NCBI GenBank assembly: GCA_004172935.1
Contig: SDZD01000004.1
Coordinates: 1-64,000 of the forward strand
Direction of reading: 5' to 3'
Source of the DNA: a bacterium
GTDB taxonomy: Bacteria; Armatimonadota; Abditibacteriia; Abditibacteriales; Abditibacteriaceae
Length of the DNA stretch: 64,000 bases
Shown: positions 9,199-16,710 of the stretch, one piece after another
Numbering within the stretch: the first letter of the stretch is position 1
Layout: the number at the start of each line of letters is the position of its first letter
The notes under the pieces: model-generated
What the model was told of the DNA's origin: nothing
Database searches by the model: none
Seen by the model: the letters and a program-made list of their open reading frames with translations, nothing else
Made by a program: the position numbers and the translations under genes

Positions 9199-10029
9199 TC
9201 ATACGATGATGACTTCGACGCCCAGACGTTCGAGTTCGGCGCGCGCTTCGGGAGGGATGTTGGAGTCGGTGATGAGGGTGTCGATTTCGCTGAAGGGGAC
9301 GACTTTAATAAAACCGGAGCGCCCGAATTTGCTGGAATCGGCCATAAGAATGACCTGACGGGCGGCGCGAATCATGGCGCGTTTGACGCCCGCCATTTCG
9401 AGCGAGGTGTCGGTGAGGCCATGTTCGACATCGAAGGCTTGGGCGGCGAGGAATACCTTGCTGACGAGAAAATCGTTGAGGCTGCTTTCAATAGCTGGGC
9501 CGTGCATGGAGGCGAGGTGGCGATAGAAGGTGCCGCCCAAGACCTGTAATTTGGCGTTAGTTCGGGTGCCGACCTGATGGGCGACATTGAGGGCGTTAGT
9601 TACGACTGTCAGTGGGGTAATGTCGGTGAGGTAGGGCACCATTTCGACGACGGTGGTTCCTGCGTCGAGCAAGATTGTATCGCCCGCGCCAACCATTTTC
9701 GCTGCCGCCGCACCAATGCGGGCCTTCTCATCGACGCTGATGAGGGCACGAGCCTCGTATTCGAGCAGTGTGGAGATGATAGGTTCGGAGTCGATTAACG
9801 TGATGGCACCGCCCCGGTCGCGGGTCAAGTGACCTTCGCGTTCCAGTTGCATCAAGTCCTTGCGAATCGTGACTTGAGAGACGCCGAACTTGGCCACCAA
9901 TTCATCGACTCGCACGGCGCCCTTTTGCTGGATTAGCTCGGCGATCTGGGTGCGGCGCTGCAAGGTCATGGCGCGCAGGGGAGTTGCGTCGAGCGAAAAA
10001 TCGCTGGGTTCGGAGGTCGGCGAAGTCAT
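9199..10029 (-). CDS. DeoR-family transcriptional repressor
   Basis: The start is taken at the ATG at 10029, about 276 residues; an ATG at 9969 (MTLQRRTQIAELIQ) begins exactly where most DeoR proteins begin and is an alternative. The winged helix-turn-helix reads VRVDELVAKFGVSQVTIRKDL and the wing DRGGAITL, both close to the family pattern. The C-terminal DeoRC sensor domain has ILLDAGTTVVEM and VVTNALNVAHQV, the usual phospho-sugar-binding fold. It is divergent from the GH32 gene and most likely represses that gene and its own operon by binding CTTTCGTTT repeats in the 10030-10334 interval. The inducer is probably a sugar phosphate. Confidence 0.9.
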   Translation of the reverse strand: MTSPTSEPSDFSLDATPLRAMTLQRRTQIAELIQQKGAVRVDELVAKFGVSQVTIRKDLMQLEREGHLTRDRGGAITLIDSEPIISTLLEYEARALISVDEKARIGAAAAKMVGAGDTILLDAGTTVVEMVPYLTDITPLTVVTNALNVAHQVGTRTNAKLQVLGGTFYRHLASMHGPAIESSLNDFLVSKVFLAAQAFDVEHGLTDTSLEMAGVKRAMIRAARQVILMADSSKFGRSGFIKVVPFSEIDTLITDSNIPPEARAELERLGVEVIIV

Positions 10030-10083
10030 GGATTCAGAGTTTGGATCGGTTTCGAATGCAGAGCAATATAATGAGAGATAAAA

Positions 10084-10104
10084 CAAAGCGAAAGAAAACG
10101 AAAA
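10084..10104 (-). promoter_or_regulatory. Candidate DeoR operator, cluster 1
   Basis: On the reverse strand this reads TTTTCGTTTTC followed by TTTCGCTTTG, two TTTCG half-elements 10 bases apart. It lies about 55 bases upstream of the regulator start, which would suit autoregulation. Confidence 0.5.
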
Positions 10105-10209
10105 TAAATATTGCTATTGGAGAAATGGAGTGGTAAATTGGAGGGAACTCAGGAAGCAAGAAGGTTACTTTAAGTTTCGGAACGTAAGTGGCGAGTTCAA
10201 GCGTGCGGG

Positions 10210-10223
10210 CTTTCGTTTCTCGC
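10210..10223 (+). promoter_or_regulatory. Candidate DeoR operator, cluster 2
   Basis: CTTTCGTTTCTCGC on the forward strand repeats the core element found in the other two clusters. A related TTTCTCGC occurs near 10275. This is the weakest of the three, since only one full half-element is present. Confidence 0.35.
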
Positions 10224-10303
10224 TGTATTGATGCTTGCTGCAGAAGAAGTTACCTTTTTACTTCTCACCATATGTTTCTCGCTTACTGCACAGCGATTTT
10301 TAA

Positions 10304-10323
10304 GACGAAAGCAAACGAAAGTC
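10304..10323 (-). promoter_or_regulatory. Candidate DeoR operator, cluster 3
   Basis: On the reverse strand this is GACTTTCGTTTG followed by CTTTCGTC: two CTTTCG elements in exact 10-base register. It ends 11 bases before the GH32 start codon, a position where a bound repressor would block transcription or early elongation. Confidence 0.55.
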
Positions 10324-10334
10324 ATTGTCTCTTC

Positions 10335-12221
10335 ATGAAATACCACCTCAATCTCGCCGTTGCGCTGGCCGTTGGCCTTATTGGGGGGCGTTGTTACGCT
10401 GCGAATGACATAATCGTCGGGGATTTTGAAGGGACTCGATTCGAGAACTGGGTTGCGACTGGAACTGCTTTTGGCAGTGGTCCGGCGCTCGGAAATCGTA
10501 TCGGGGAATTAGAAATTGGAGGGGCGCGCGGTAATGGGGCGGCCAGCAGCGAACTTGAGGGCGATAAGCCGATTGGTACTTTGACTTCTGCTCCTTTCAA
10601 AATCGAGCGACGCTATCTTTCGTTTGTCATCGGTGGGGGAGGCTACGAACACCATACCTGTCTCAATTTGCTGGTGGGAGGCAAGGTGGTTCGGAGCGCC
10701 ACCGGATTCTATTCTGATGCTCTTAGTCCCATCAGTTGGGACTTGAGCAAATTTCAGGGCCAGTCGGTGCGAGTACAAATCGTCGATGAGGCCAGCGGGC
10801 GATGGGGGCACATTAACGTGGATCACATCATCCAAACCAACACACCCGAACGTATGCCAGTTACAACACAACCGCTTTATCAGGAAACCTTCCGTCCTCA
10901 GTTTCATTTCACGGCTCGCCAATGGGCCGTCGAACGGCTGAACCCCGGCCAACGGCAGGATGGATGGCTTAACGACCTCAATGGCTTGGTGTATTACGAT
11001 GGCGAGTACCATCTGTTCGTCCAGCGCTGGAACAAGTGCTGGATTCATGCTGTGAGTCGCGACCTCATTCACTGGACTGAACTTGAACCCGCCTTCTGGG
11101 AAGAAGAATTGGATAGTGGGGTGCAGTCGGGGACTTGCGTCATCGACTACGAGAACAGTTCGGGATTATCGCCGGATAAAAATACGCCGCCGATGGTGGC
11201 GTTCTGGTCGCGCAATGATAATCGCAGTCACGCGATTTCGTACAGCCTCGATCATGGGCGAACATGGAAGCATTACGATAAGAACCCGATTCTGGTGAAG
11301 CCGGAGCGCGACCCGAAGGTGTTTCGGCATAAGGCGTCGGGCAAATGGGTGATGATTATGTACGGAGAGGGCATGTATCACGTGCTGACCTCGAAGAACT
11401 TGTTGGATTGGACTGACGAGAAAAAGCCCATCTCCGACAGTTACGAGTGCCCCGACTTTTTCGAGTTGCCCATTGATGGCGACAAGGGCAAAACCAAATG
11501 GGTGCTGGTGCGTGCTGATGGAAAATATTCGTTAGGGACTTTCGATGGCACGCAGTTCATTCAAGAGACGCCACAGTACGTTTCGGATGCTGGCCCCCAT
11601 TTTTACGCGACGCAAAGCTGGGATAATACCGACACAGGAGACGGGCGCCGTATCCAAACCGCCTGGATGCGCGGGGGCACTTACCCCGATATGCCGTTCA
11701 ACCAACAGGTGTCCTTCCCTTGCGAATTGACGCTGCGAAGCACACCGAATGGGCCGCGTTTATTCCGCGAGCCGATTAAAGAAATCGCCACTTTGCATAA
11801 GAAAGAAGAGAAGTGGGCGAATCGGTCATTGAATGATGGGGAAGAACTCGATTTGAAGCCGACTGGCGATTTATTCCACCTGAAGATGCAGGTGAGCATT
11901 CCCGAAGGCTCGACGCTGACTCTCAATGTGCGTGGTGTTCCGGTGGTGCTGACGCATCAATCGGTGGCGAATGGAACCGACCCGTTGGCGACTGTGGGGG
12001 AACTGAAGACCGTTGAAGTGTTGATTGACCGTACTTCGATTGAGGTGTTTGGTAATGCGGGCGAAGTTTCGACTTCGCGTTGCTTTTTGCCGGGGCAAGA
12101 GAGGCTGTCTTTGAAGGTGACTGGCGGCAAAGCCACGATTCAGGCGCTTTCGGTATTCCCGTTGGAATCGGCGTGGAAGGGTAACAAAGTATTCGGCGCG
12201 ACTTCGAGAGGAGCCGATTAA
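10335..12221 (+). CDS. Secreted GH32 fructan hydrolase (levanase/fructosidase type)
   Basis: The ATG at 10335 begins a signal peptide ending near GGRCYAAN and gives about 628 residues. Residues about 25-175 form a beta-sandwich module (GDFEGTRFENWVATG) often seen at the N-terminus of levanases. The GH32 propeller follows, with nucleophile motif WLNDLNG (Asp near 213; L for the usual P), RDP (near 326) and ECPD with the acid/base Glu near 371. A C-terminal beta-sandwich ends the protein. It should hydrolyse beta-fructosides such as levan, inulin or sucrose outside the cytoplasm. It is divergent from the DeoR-type gene, with candidate operators directly in front, and a strong bidirectional terminator follows. 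Confidence 0.92.
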   Translation: MKYHLNLAVALAVGLIGGRCYAANDIIVGDFEGTRFENWVATGTAFGSGPALGNRIGELEIGGARGNGAASSELEGDKPIGTLTSAPFKIERRYLSFVIGGGGYEHHTCLNLLVGGKVVRSATGFYSDALSPISWDLSKFQGQSVRVQIVDEASGRWGHINVDHIIQTNTPERMPVTTQPLYQETFRPQFHFTARQWAVERLNPGQRQDGWLNDLNGLVYYDGEYHLFVQRWNKCWIHAVSRDLIHWTELEPAFWEEELDSGVQSGTCVIDYENSSGLSPDKNTPPMVAFWSRNDNRSHAISYSLDHGRTWKHYDKNPILVKPERDPKVFRHKASGKWVMIMYGEGMYHVLTSKNLLDWTDEKKPISDSYECPDFFELPIDGDKGKTKWVLVRADGKYSLGTFDGTQFIQETPQYVSDAGPHFYATQSWDNTDTGDGRRIQTAWMRGGTYPDMPFNQQVSFPCELTLRSTPNGPRLFREPIKEIATLHKKEEKWANRSLNDGEELDLKPTGDLFHLKMQVSIPEGSTLTLNVRGVPVVLTHQSVANGTDPLATVGELKTVEVLIDRTSIEVFGNAGEVSTSRCFLPGQERLSLKVTGGKATIQALSVFPLESAWKGNKVFGATSRGAD

Positions 12222-12236
12222 AGGGGATTAAACAGC

Positions 12237-12271
12237 AAAATGGCCGAGGGGAATTTCCCCTCGGCCATTTT
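12237..12271. terminator. Bidirectional rho-independent terminator
   Basis: A perfect 15-base stem (AAAATGGCCGAGGGG pairing with its complement) around a 5-base loop has A/T tails on both sides. It lies between the GH32 gene and the convergent surface-protein gene and would serve both. Confidence 0.9.
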
Positions 12272-12285
12272 GTGGTATTGGTGGT

Positions 12286-14592
12286 TTAGCTGCTCTTCAC
12301 TGAAGTTTTAGGAGCGGAGGAAGCTGTGGTGCCCAGAGTGAAGTTCGAGGACACGGTTTTGGTGTTACCTGCGCGGTCGGTGGCGAGGGCGGTGATGCTG
12401 TAGCTACCCGTTTTCAGGTCGTTTCCTGTTGGTAGGGGAGCAGAGCGTGCCCAGCGGTTGTTCGAGACGGTGGTGGTGAGGTAGGTCGCTGTGGAAGACC
12501 AGGCGGAACCCGTCCAGTAGAGGCCATCGGCGGTGCGGCGTAGTTGGGCTTGCACCGAAAGGATGCCACTGCCATCGGCTGCTTCGGTGACTGCGCCACC
12601 CAGCGAAGGCAAGGAGGTTACTGTCGAGCCGCTTGCGGGGGTATCGACTGTCAGTGTGGCAGGTGCGTTGGGATCGACCCAGAAGGAGATCGTGGTGCTG
12701 GTGCCTGTATTGCCCGCTGCGTCTTTGGCTGTTGCGCGCAATGTGTAGCGTCCAGCAGGCATGGTCGGGAAGGTGAAGGTCCAGCTGTTGGTGCCCTTCA
12801 CTGGTTCTTCGTTGGCAGCGGTAGCGCTGGTTGTCCATGATGTGCCACCGTTCCAATAACCAGCGGCAACGCCTGTTACCGAGTTGGCGTAGCGGTACAG
12901 AAGGCAGGTGACGCTTGTGACGGTGGAGTCATCGACCACTTTTCCGGTGGCGGTGGTCAACGAGCGGGCGGCACTGGTGTTGGTTGGACTGGCGATTGTC
13001 ACCGTTGGCGCTTTGCTATCGGCGGCGTAGCAGCTGACCTCGAAGTCGGTTGGAGTCAGCGTGGTATCGTAGCTGATGCCCGCGACTGGCGACTTATCGA
13101 CGAAGTTCGCGAAGGTGCCAGCTTTGGAGTAGTAGGTGAACAGCGTGTAGACATCGCCATCTTTGGGAACATAGTTGTTCCAGCGGCTGATGTTGAGGGT
13201 GCCGCCGAGGTTCGCGGAGCCGTTGACCAGAATCTGGTCGTAGCCGCTACCTGGGTTGGTGCCGCCCAATTCCATATCGAGAACGCCGCCCGATGTCTGG
13301 GTGAAGTTGCCGTTGATGGTAATGGTGCCGGGCGAGTGGCCGGGTTTCAGGCGACCTGCGGTGTTGATGACGTTGCCTTGAATGGTGCCAATGCCATCGA
13401 CAACGCCGCCCAGCACTTCAAAGGTGCCAATTGGCAACAGGCCCAATGGGTCTTCGACGGAAAGGGTGCCGCCTTCGAGCGTTGTGGTACCGCTGATTTG
13501 CTTGCAGCCTTTGCCTGTGGGAACGCAAACGTGGAGGATGCCAGTTTCTACGACTACTTGGCCGTTGTTGGTCCAATCGACTTTGAGGGTGGCATCGCTG
13601 CCGCCCGCTTTGATGATCTTGCCAGAGTTGTTCAGTTTGGGAGCGATACCAGTGGAGGGGAACATCAGCGCGTCTGAGTCGAGGGTGAGGGTGGCCCCGG
13701 TGGCGTTTACGATGTCGCCATCGAGCAACGTTTGCGCGCCACTGATGGTCATGTCGCCTTCGTTCGTAATGGAGGTGCCGTTGAAAAAGCGTCCGATTCT
13801 GGAACCCGTCAACTGGACAGTTCCGCCCACGCGGTTGACGAGCGAGTCGAGGTGAACAATGGAGGGGTCGGAAAGCGCTTCCTTAACGTTGCCCTGAAGC
13901 AAGTTGCCCAAAAGGCCGCTGAGGCCGGACACAAGGGAGCCAACGGCGCTTGAGGCATTGATGGACAGCGAGGCGCCCGTCGCGTTCTCGATCTTGGCGA
14001 GTGTCAGTGAACCCGTCGCGTTGATGTTGAGGTTCTGGGTATTCTTGATGTCTTTGAAGGTGACGACGCCATCGGAAAGAACTTGTGTCGAACCCGTATT
14101 TTGAATGGAGGCGAAATCGACGCGGCATCCCGAAGCAACGCGGGTGGTAATGTTGCCTTTGTTGACGATGGGGGCAAAGACAACTGCCGGAGTTGTGCCT
14201 GCGACGGTGGCGAGCAGGTTGGCCGCGTTAATATCGTAGTAGGCAGACGCGCCTGCGGGAACTTCAAGGATGCCCAGACCTGTGAACAAGCCCCCGGAAG
14301 TGGTGATGCCCGTAACTTTGATCTTGCCAGTATTTTTAATTTCGGCGCCTGCAGAGACAGTCAGGTTAGCGATTGTTGTGTCGAGGGGAACTAGAACCTT
14401 TTTCTTGAGGCCAATGATAACGCTGTCTGCTGGGCCGGGAACCGCGCGGGGGAACCAGTTGGACGCGGTATTCCATGAGCCGTTATCAGCTCCAACCCAT
14501 AATAAAGTGTCTGCGTGGGCAGACCCTGAGACGGCCAAAAGTGCGCCTGAAACAAGCGCGCCGCTCAATAATTTTTTAATCGTAGGTACCAT
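12286..14592 (-). CDS. Large secreted surface protein with beta-helix-like passenger and Ig-like domains
   Basis: The 768-residue protein has a signal peptide ending at AHADT. The N-terminal part (about 30-500) starts with LLWVGADNGSWNTASNW, a pattern common at the start of autotransporter-like or polymorphic surface proteins, and continues as beta-rich repeats with many NTGS/NTQ turns (for example GGTLSVEDPLG, LGGTNPGSGYDQILVNGS). Two bacterial Ig-like domains follow (about 525-640 and 640-760), each with a DRAGN or DAAGN strand. No transporter barrel or anchoring motif is seen. It is likely an adhesin or extracellular matrix protein; no enzyme motif was recognised. Confidence 0.75.
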   Translation of the reverse strand: MVPTIKKLLSGALVSGALLAVSGSAHADTLLWVGADNGSWNTASNWFPRAVPGPADSVIIGLKKKVLVPLDTTIANLTVSAGAEIKNTGKIKVTGITTSGGLFTGLGILEVPAGASAYYDINAANLLATVAGTTPAVVFAPIVNKGNITTRVASGCRVDFASIQNTGSTQVLSDGVVTFKDIKNTQNLNINATGSLTLAKIENATGASLSINASSAVGSLVSGLSGLLGNLLQGNVKEALSDPSIVHLDSLVNRVGGTVQLTGSRIGRFFNGTSITNEGDMTISGAQTLLDGDIVNATGATLTLDSDALMFPSTGIAPKLNNSGKIIKAGGSDATLKVDWTNNGQVVVETGILHVCVPTGKGCKQISGTTTLEGGTLSVEDPLGLLPIGTFEVLGGVVDGIGTIQGNVINTAGRLKPGHSPGTITINGNFTQTSGGVLDMELGGTNPGSGYDQILVNGSANLGGTLNISRWNNYVPKDGDVYTLFTYYSKAGTFANFVDKSPVAGISYDTTLTPTDFEVSCYAADSKAPTVTIASPTNTSAARSLTTATGKVVDDSTVTSVTCLLYRYANSVTGVAAGYWNGGTSWTTSATAANEEPVKGTNSWTFTFPTMPAGRYTLRATAKDAAGNTGTSTTISFWVDPNAPATLTVDTPASGSTVTSLPSLGGAVTEAADGSGILSVQAQLRRTADGLYWTGSAWSSTATYLTTTVSNNRWARSAPLPTGNDLKTGSYSITALATDRAGNTKTVSSNFTLGTTASSAPKTSVKSS

Positions 14593-14719
14593 GGGGTATG
14601 TTTAAACTTTAAAACGGAACAAACACGATTTTGTCCTGATTTCAATTGCGTGCTATTCAATTAAATTGCCATTTGCGAGGGGTTTTTCACAAGTTTTTAT
14701 CAGCTAAATCGCTTTGTTT

Positions 14720-16693
14720 TTATGGCTGTGATTTCTCGGTTGGGACGACGCGGATAGGGTTGACCTGAACGGGAAAGACCTCGTCTTCGCTGGAATGTCC
14801 ACGGATTTGAACACACCGCGCATCCTCAATATGAACCCAGGTTGGAAAGTTCGATTCATCGCAAGCAGCACGGGTGGCGCTTGAAATGAGAAGTGTGGTG
14901 CCGAGTTCTTTATTGAGGTCTTGCAAGCGGGCGGCGAGGTTGACGGCATCGCCGATAACCGAGAAATCGGCGCGAGTTTCCGAACCCATGTTGCCGATAA
15001 TCATATTGCCAGTTCCAATGCCGATACCAATGCGGATGGTCGGTAAGCCCTCGCGTTGCCAACGCTCCTGAAGTTCGTCGATGCGCTCCAGCATTTGGAT
15101 CGCGGTATGGAGTGCGGCAGTAGCATGGTCTTCGGTTTCGAGCGGAGCGCCGAAGATAGCCATAATGGCGTCGCCCATGAATTTATCGACCATGCCGTCG
15201 TGGGCAAACACGACATCGGACATAGCCTGGAAGTAGTCGTTAAGGAGTCTCAGTGTCACGCGCGGAGGAAAGCGCTCGGTGAGTGCTGTGAAGCCGCGAA
15301 TATCGGCAAAAAGTACGGTCGCGTTCACTTCTTCGCCGCCGAGAGCGCAGCGTTCGGGGTGGCGCAGAATGAAATCGGCCACCGAAGGCGAAACGTAGCG
15401 CCCCAACAAACCACGCACATACAGCTTCTCGCGTTCTTCCCACACTCCGCGCTCCAGAAAGACAAGCAGGGCACCCAGAGTAATGGTGACGATTGGCCCG
15501 GTAGTGTGCAGAATGAGGCCATGATAGACGAAGGCTTCGATTTCGAACAGTACATAGGCAATGGTTAACGCCACCAGAGCAAATGCGCCCAGAAGTGGTG
15601 AAAAGCGCGATGCCATCAATACTGTCAGACCGCAAAGCATGGCGATGATGGCAAACGCGACCATATCTGGAACATCCCATGCAAGTGGATGATCTCCACT
15701 TTGGGCCATCAAGACCGAAGCGATGGCGTTGGCCTGAATCTCGACGCCGGGAAGAACGCCTACTGGTGTGTTACGGAAGTCATTCGAGAGTTTTGTTTCA
15801 TCGCCAATAATTACAATTTTATCTTTGAAAAACTTCTTGTAAAAAATATCTGACGCCGCTCCTGCCACGATTTGCTCGAATCGCACCCTCGGAAAGTCGT
15901 TGTCGTTGGCGTCGTTGGCATCGCTCAGGTATTGAATATTGAAGGTATCGGGTAAAGATAGCGAACCGCTGCGCCAACCTGTGGCGGTGCGGATGAGGGG
16001 TTTACTGTTTTTATCGGCTGCTAGGACAGCCTCGACACTAAGCGCCGGAATGACCTGATTATTGACTGTGTAGGCGGTTTTGATGCGTCTCACGCCACCA
16101 TTGCCACCATCTTGCGGAGAAAGGATATGGCCGATTTTGGGGCTGGCTTTGAGCAATTGGGGTAAAGGGAGAGCTAATTGTGGGTTCTTTTCGTCCTCAT
16201 TTTCTAACAAGCAGGCCCAGACCGCCGAACCGCCTTTTTTCCCTGCAGAGTGGATAAGCTTTTCATCTACAGCTTTATCGCTAGGGCGTTTGAAGACGAT
16301 GTCGTAAACAACCGATTTCACCCCGGCAGCTTTTAGGTCGCTCAGGACCTTGGCATGAGCAGCACGTGAAACGGGAGGGCCTTCGAGGATGTAGGGGTTA
16401 TCTTGGTTGAAGGTATAGTCCGAGATAGAGACTATGACAATTTGTTCACGAGCTTTTTTGCCTAACTCAGCGTTGAGTTGCGCTGACAAGCCCACCTGCA
16501 TCTCGTAGAAATATGAGTCGAATGTCGAGAAGCCGACGCCCCGTACCTTGCTCCAATCGAGAAAGCCGCAGAGCAGTGAGATAGCTAACCAGATGAGCCA
16601 GAGCCTGACTATTCTGCGGCGTTGTGATGATTGTGCCGAGGGCAGGACTAAGCCGCCGACTGCGGGAGATGGCGATGAGGGGGGAGAGGCCAT
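14720..16693 (-). CDS. CHASE2-sensor class III adenylate-type cyclase
   Basis: This 657-residue protein has one N-terminal helix (about 30-47), an extracytoplasmic CHASE2 sensor domain (about 50-335), three more helices (about 340-430) and a cytoplasmic class III cyclase domain. The metal-binding aspartates are in LFADIRGF (near 458) and GDAIMAIFG (near 503), with the base-selecting Lys in DKFMGD. The second specificity position is Ser, in FSVIGDAVN (near 572), where class IIIa enzymes have Asp; Ser/Thr here is the class IIIb pattern. It should make cAMP in response to an envelope signal. It starts 17 bases after the stop of the FecR-TPR-barrel gene. Confidence 0.9.
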   Translation of the reverse strand: MASPPSSPSPAVGGLVLPSAQSSQRRRIVRLWLIWLAISLLCGFLDWSKVRGVGFSTFDSYFYEMQVGLSAQLNAELGKKAREQIVIVSISDYTFNQDNPYILEGPPVSRAAHAKVLSDLKAAGVKSVVYDIVFKRPSDKAVDEKLIHSAGKKGGSAVWACLLENEDEKNPQLALPLPQLLKASPKIGHILSPQDGGNGGVRRIKTAYTVNNQVIPALSVEAVLAADKNSKPLIRTATGWRSGSLSLPDTFNIQYLSDANDANDNDFPRVRFEQIVAGAASDIFYKKFFKDKIVIIGDETKLSNDFRNTPVGVLPGVEIQANAIASVLMAQSGDHPLAWDVPDMVAFAIIAMLCGLTVLMASRFSPLLGAFALVALTIAYVLFEIEAFVYHGLILHTTGPIVTITLGALLVFLERGVWEEREKLYVRGLLGRYVSPSVADFILRHPERCALGGEEVNATVLFADIRGFTALTERFPPRVTLRLLNDYFQAMSDVVFAHDGMVDKFMGDAIMAIFGAPLETEDHATAALHTAIQMLERIDELQERWQREGLPTIRIGIGIGTGNMIIGNMGSETRADFSVIGDAVNLAARLQDLNKELGTTLLISSATRAACDESNFPTWVHIEDARCVQIRGHSSEDEVFPVQVNPIRVVPTEKSQP

Positions 16694-16710
16694 AGTGGTA
16701 AAGGCGCAGT

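Larger units (their letters stand above)
10030..10334. promoter_or_regulatory. Divergent control region between deoR-type gene and GH32 gene
   Basis: This 305-base interval contains no convincing gene. It holds three clusters of CTTTCGTTT-like elements: 10084-10104 (reverse), 10210-10223 (forward) and 10304-10323 (reverse). Two of them are tandem copies with a 10-base period. DeoR-family repressors such as AgaR are known to bind TTTCGTTT-type direct repeats. The forward reading frame extends to 10188 but has no signal peptide before the Met at 10335, so I treat this stretch as untranslated. Confidence 0.6.
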
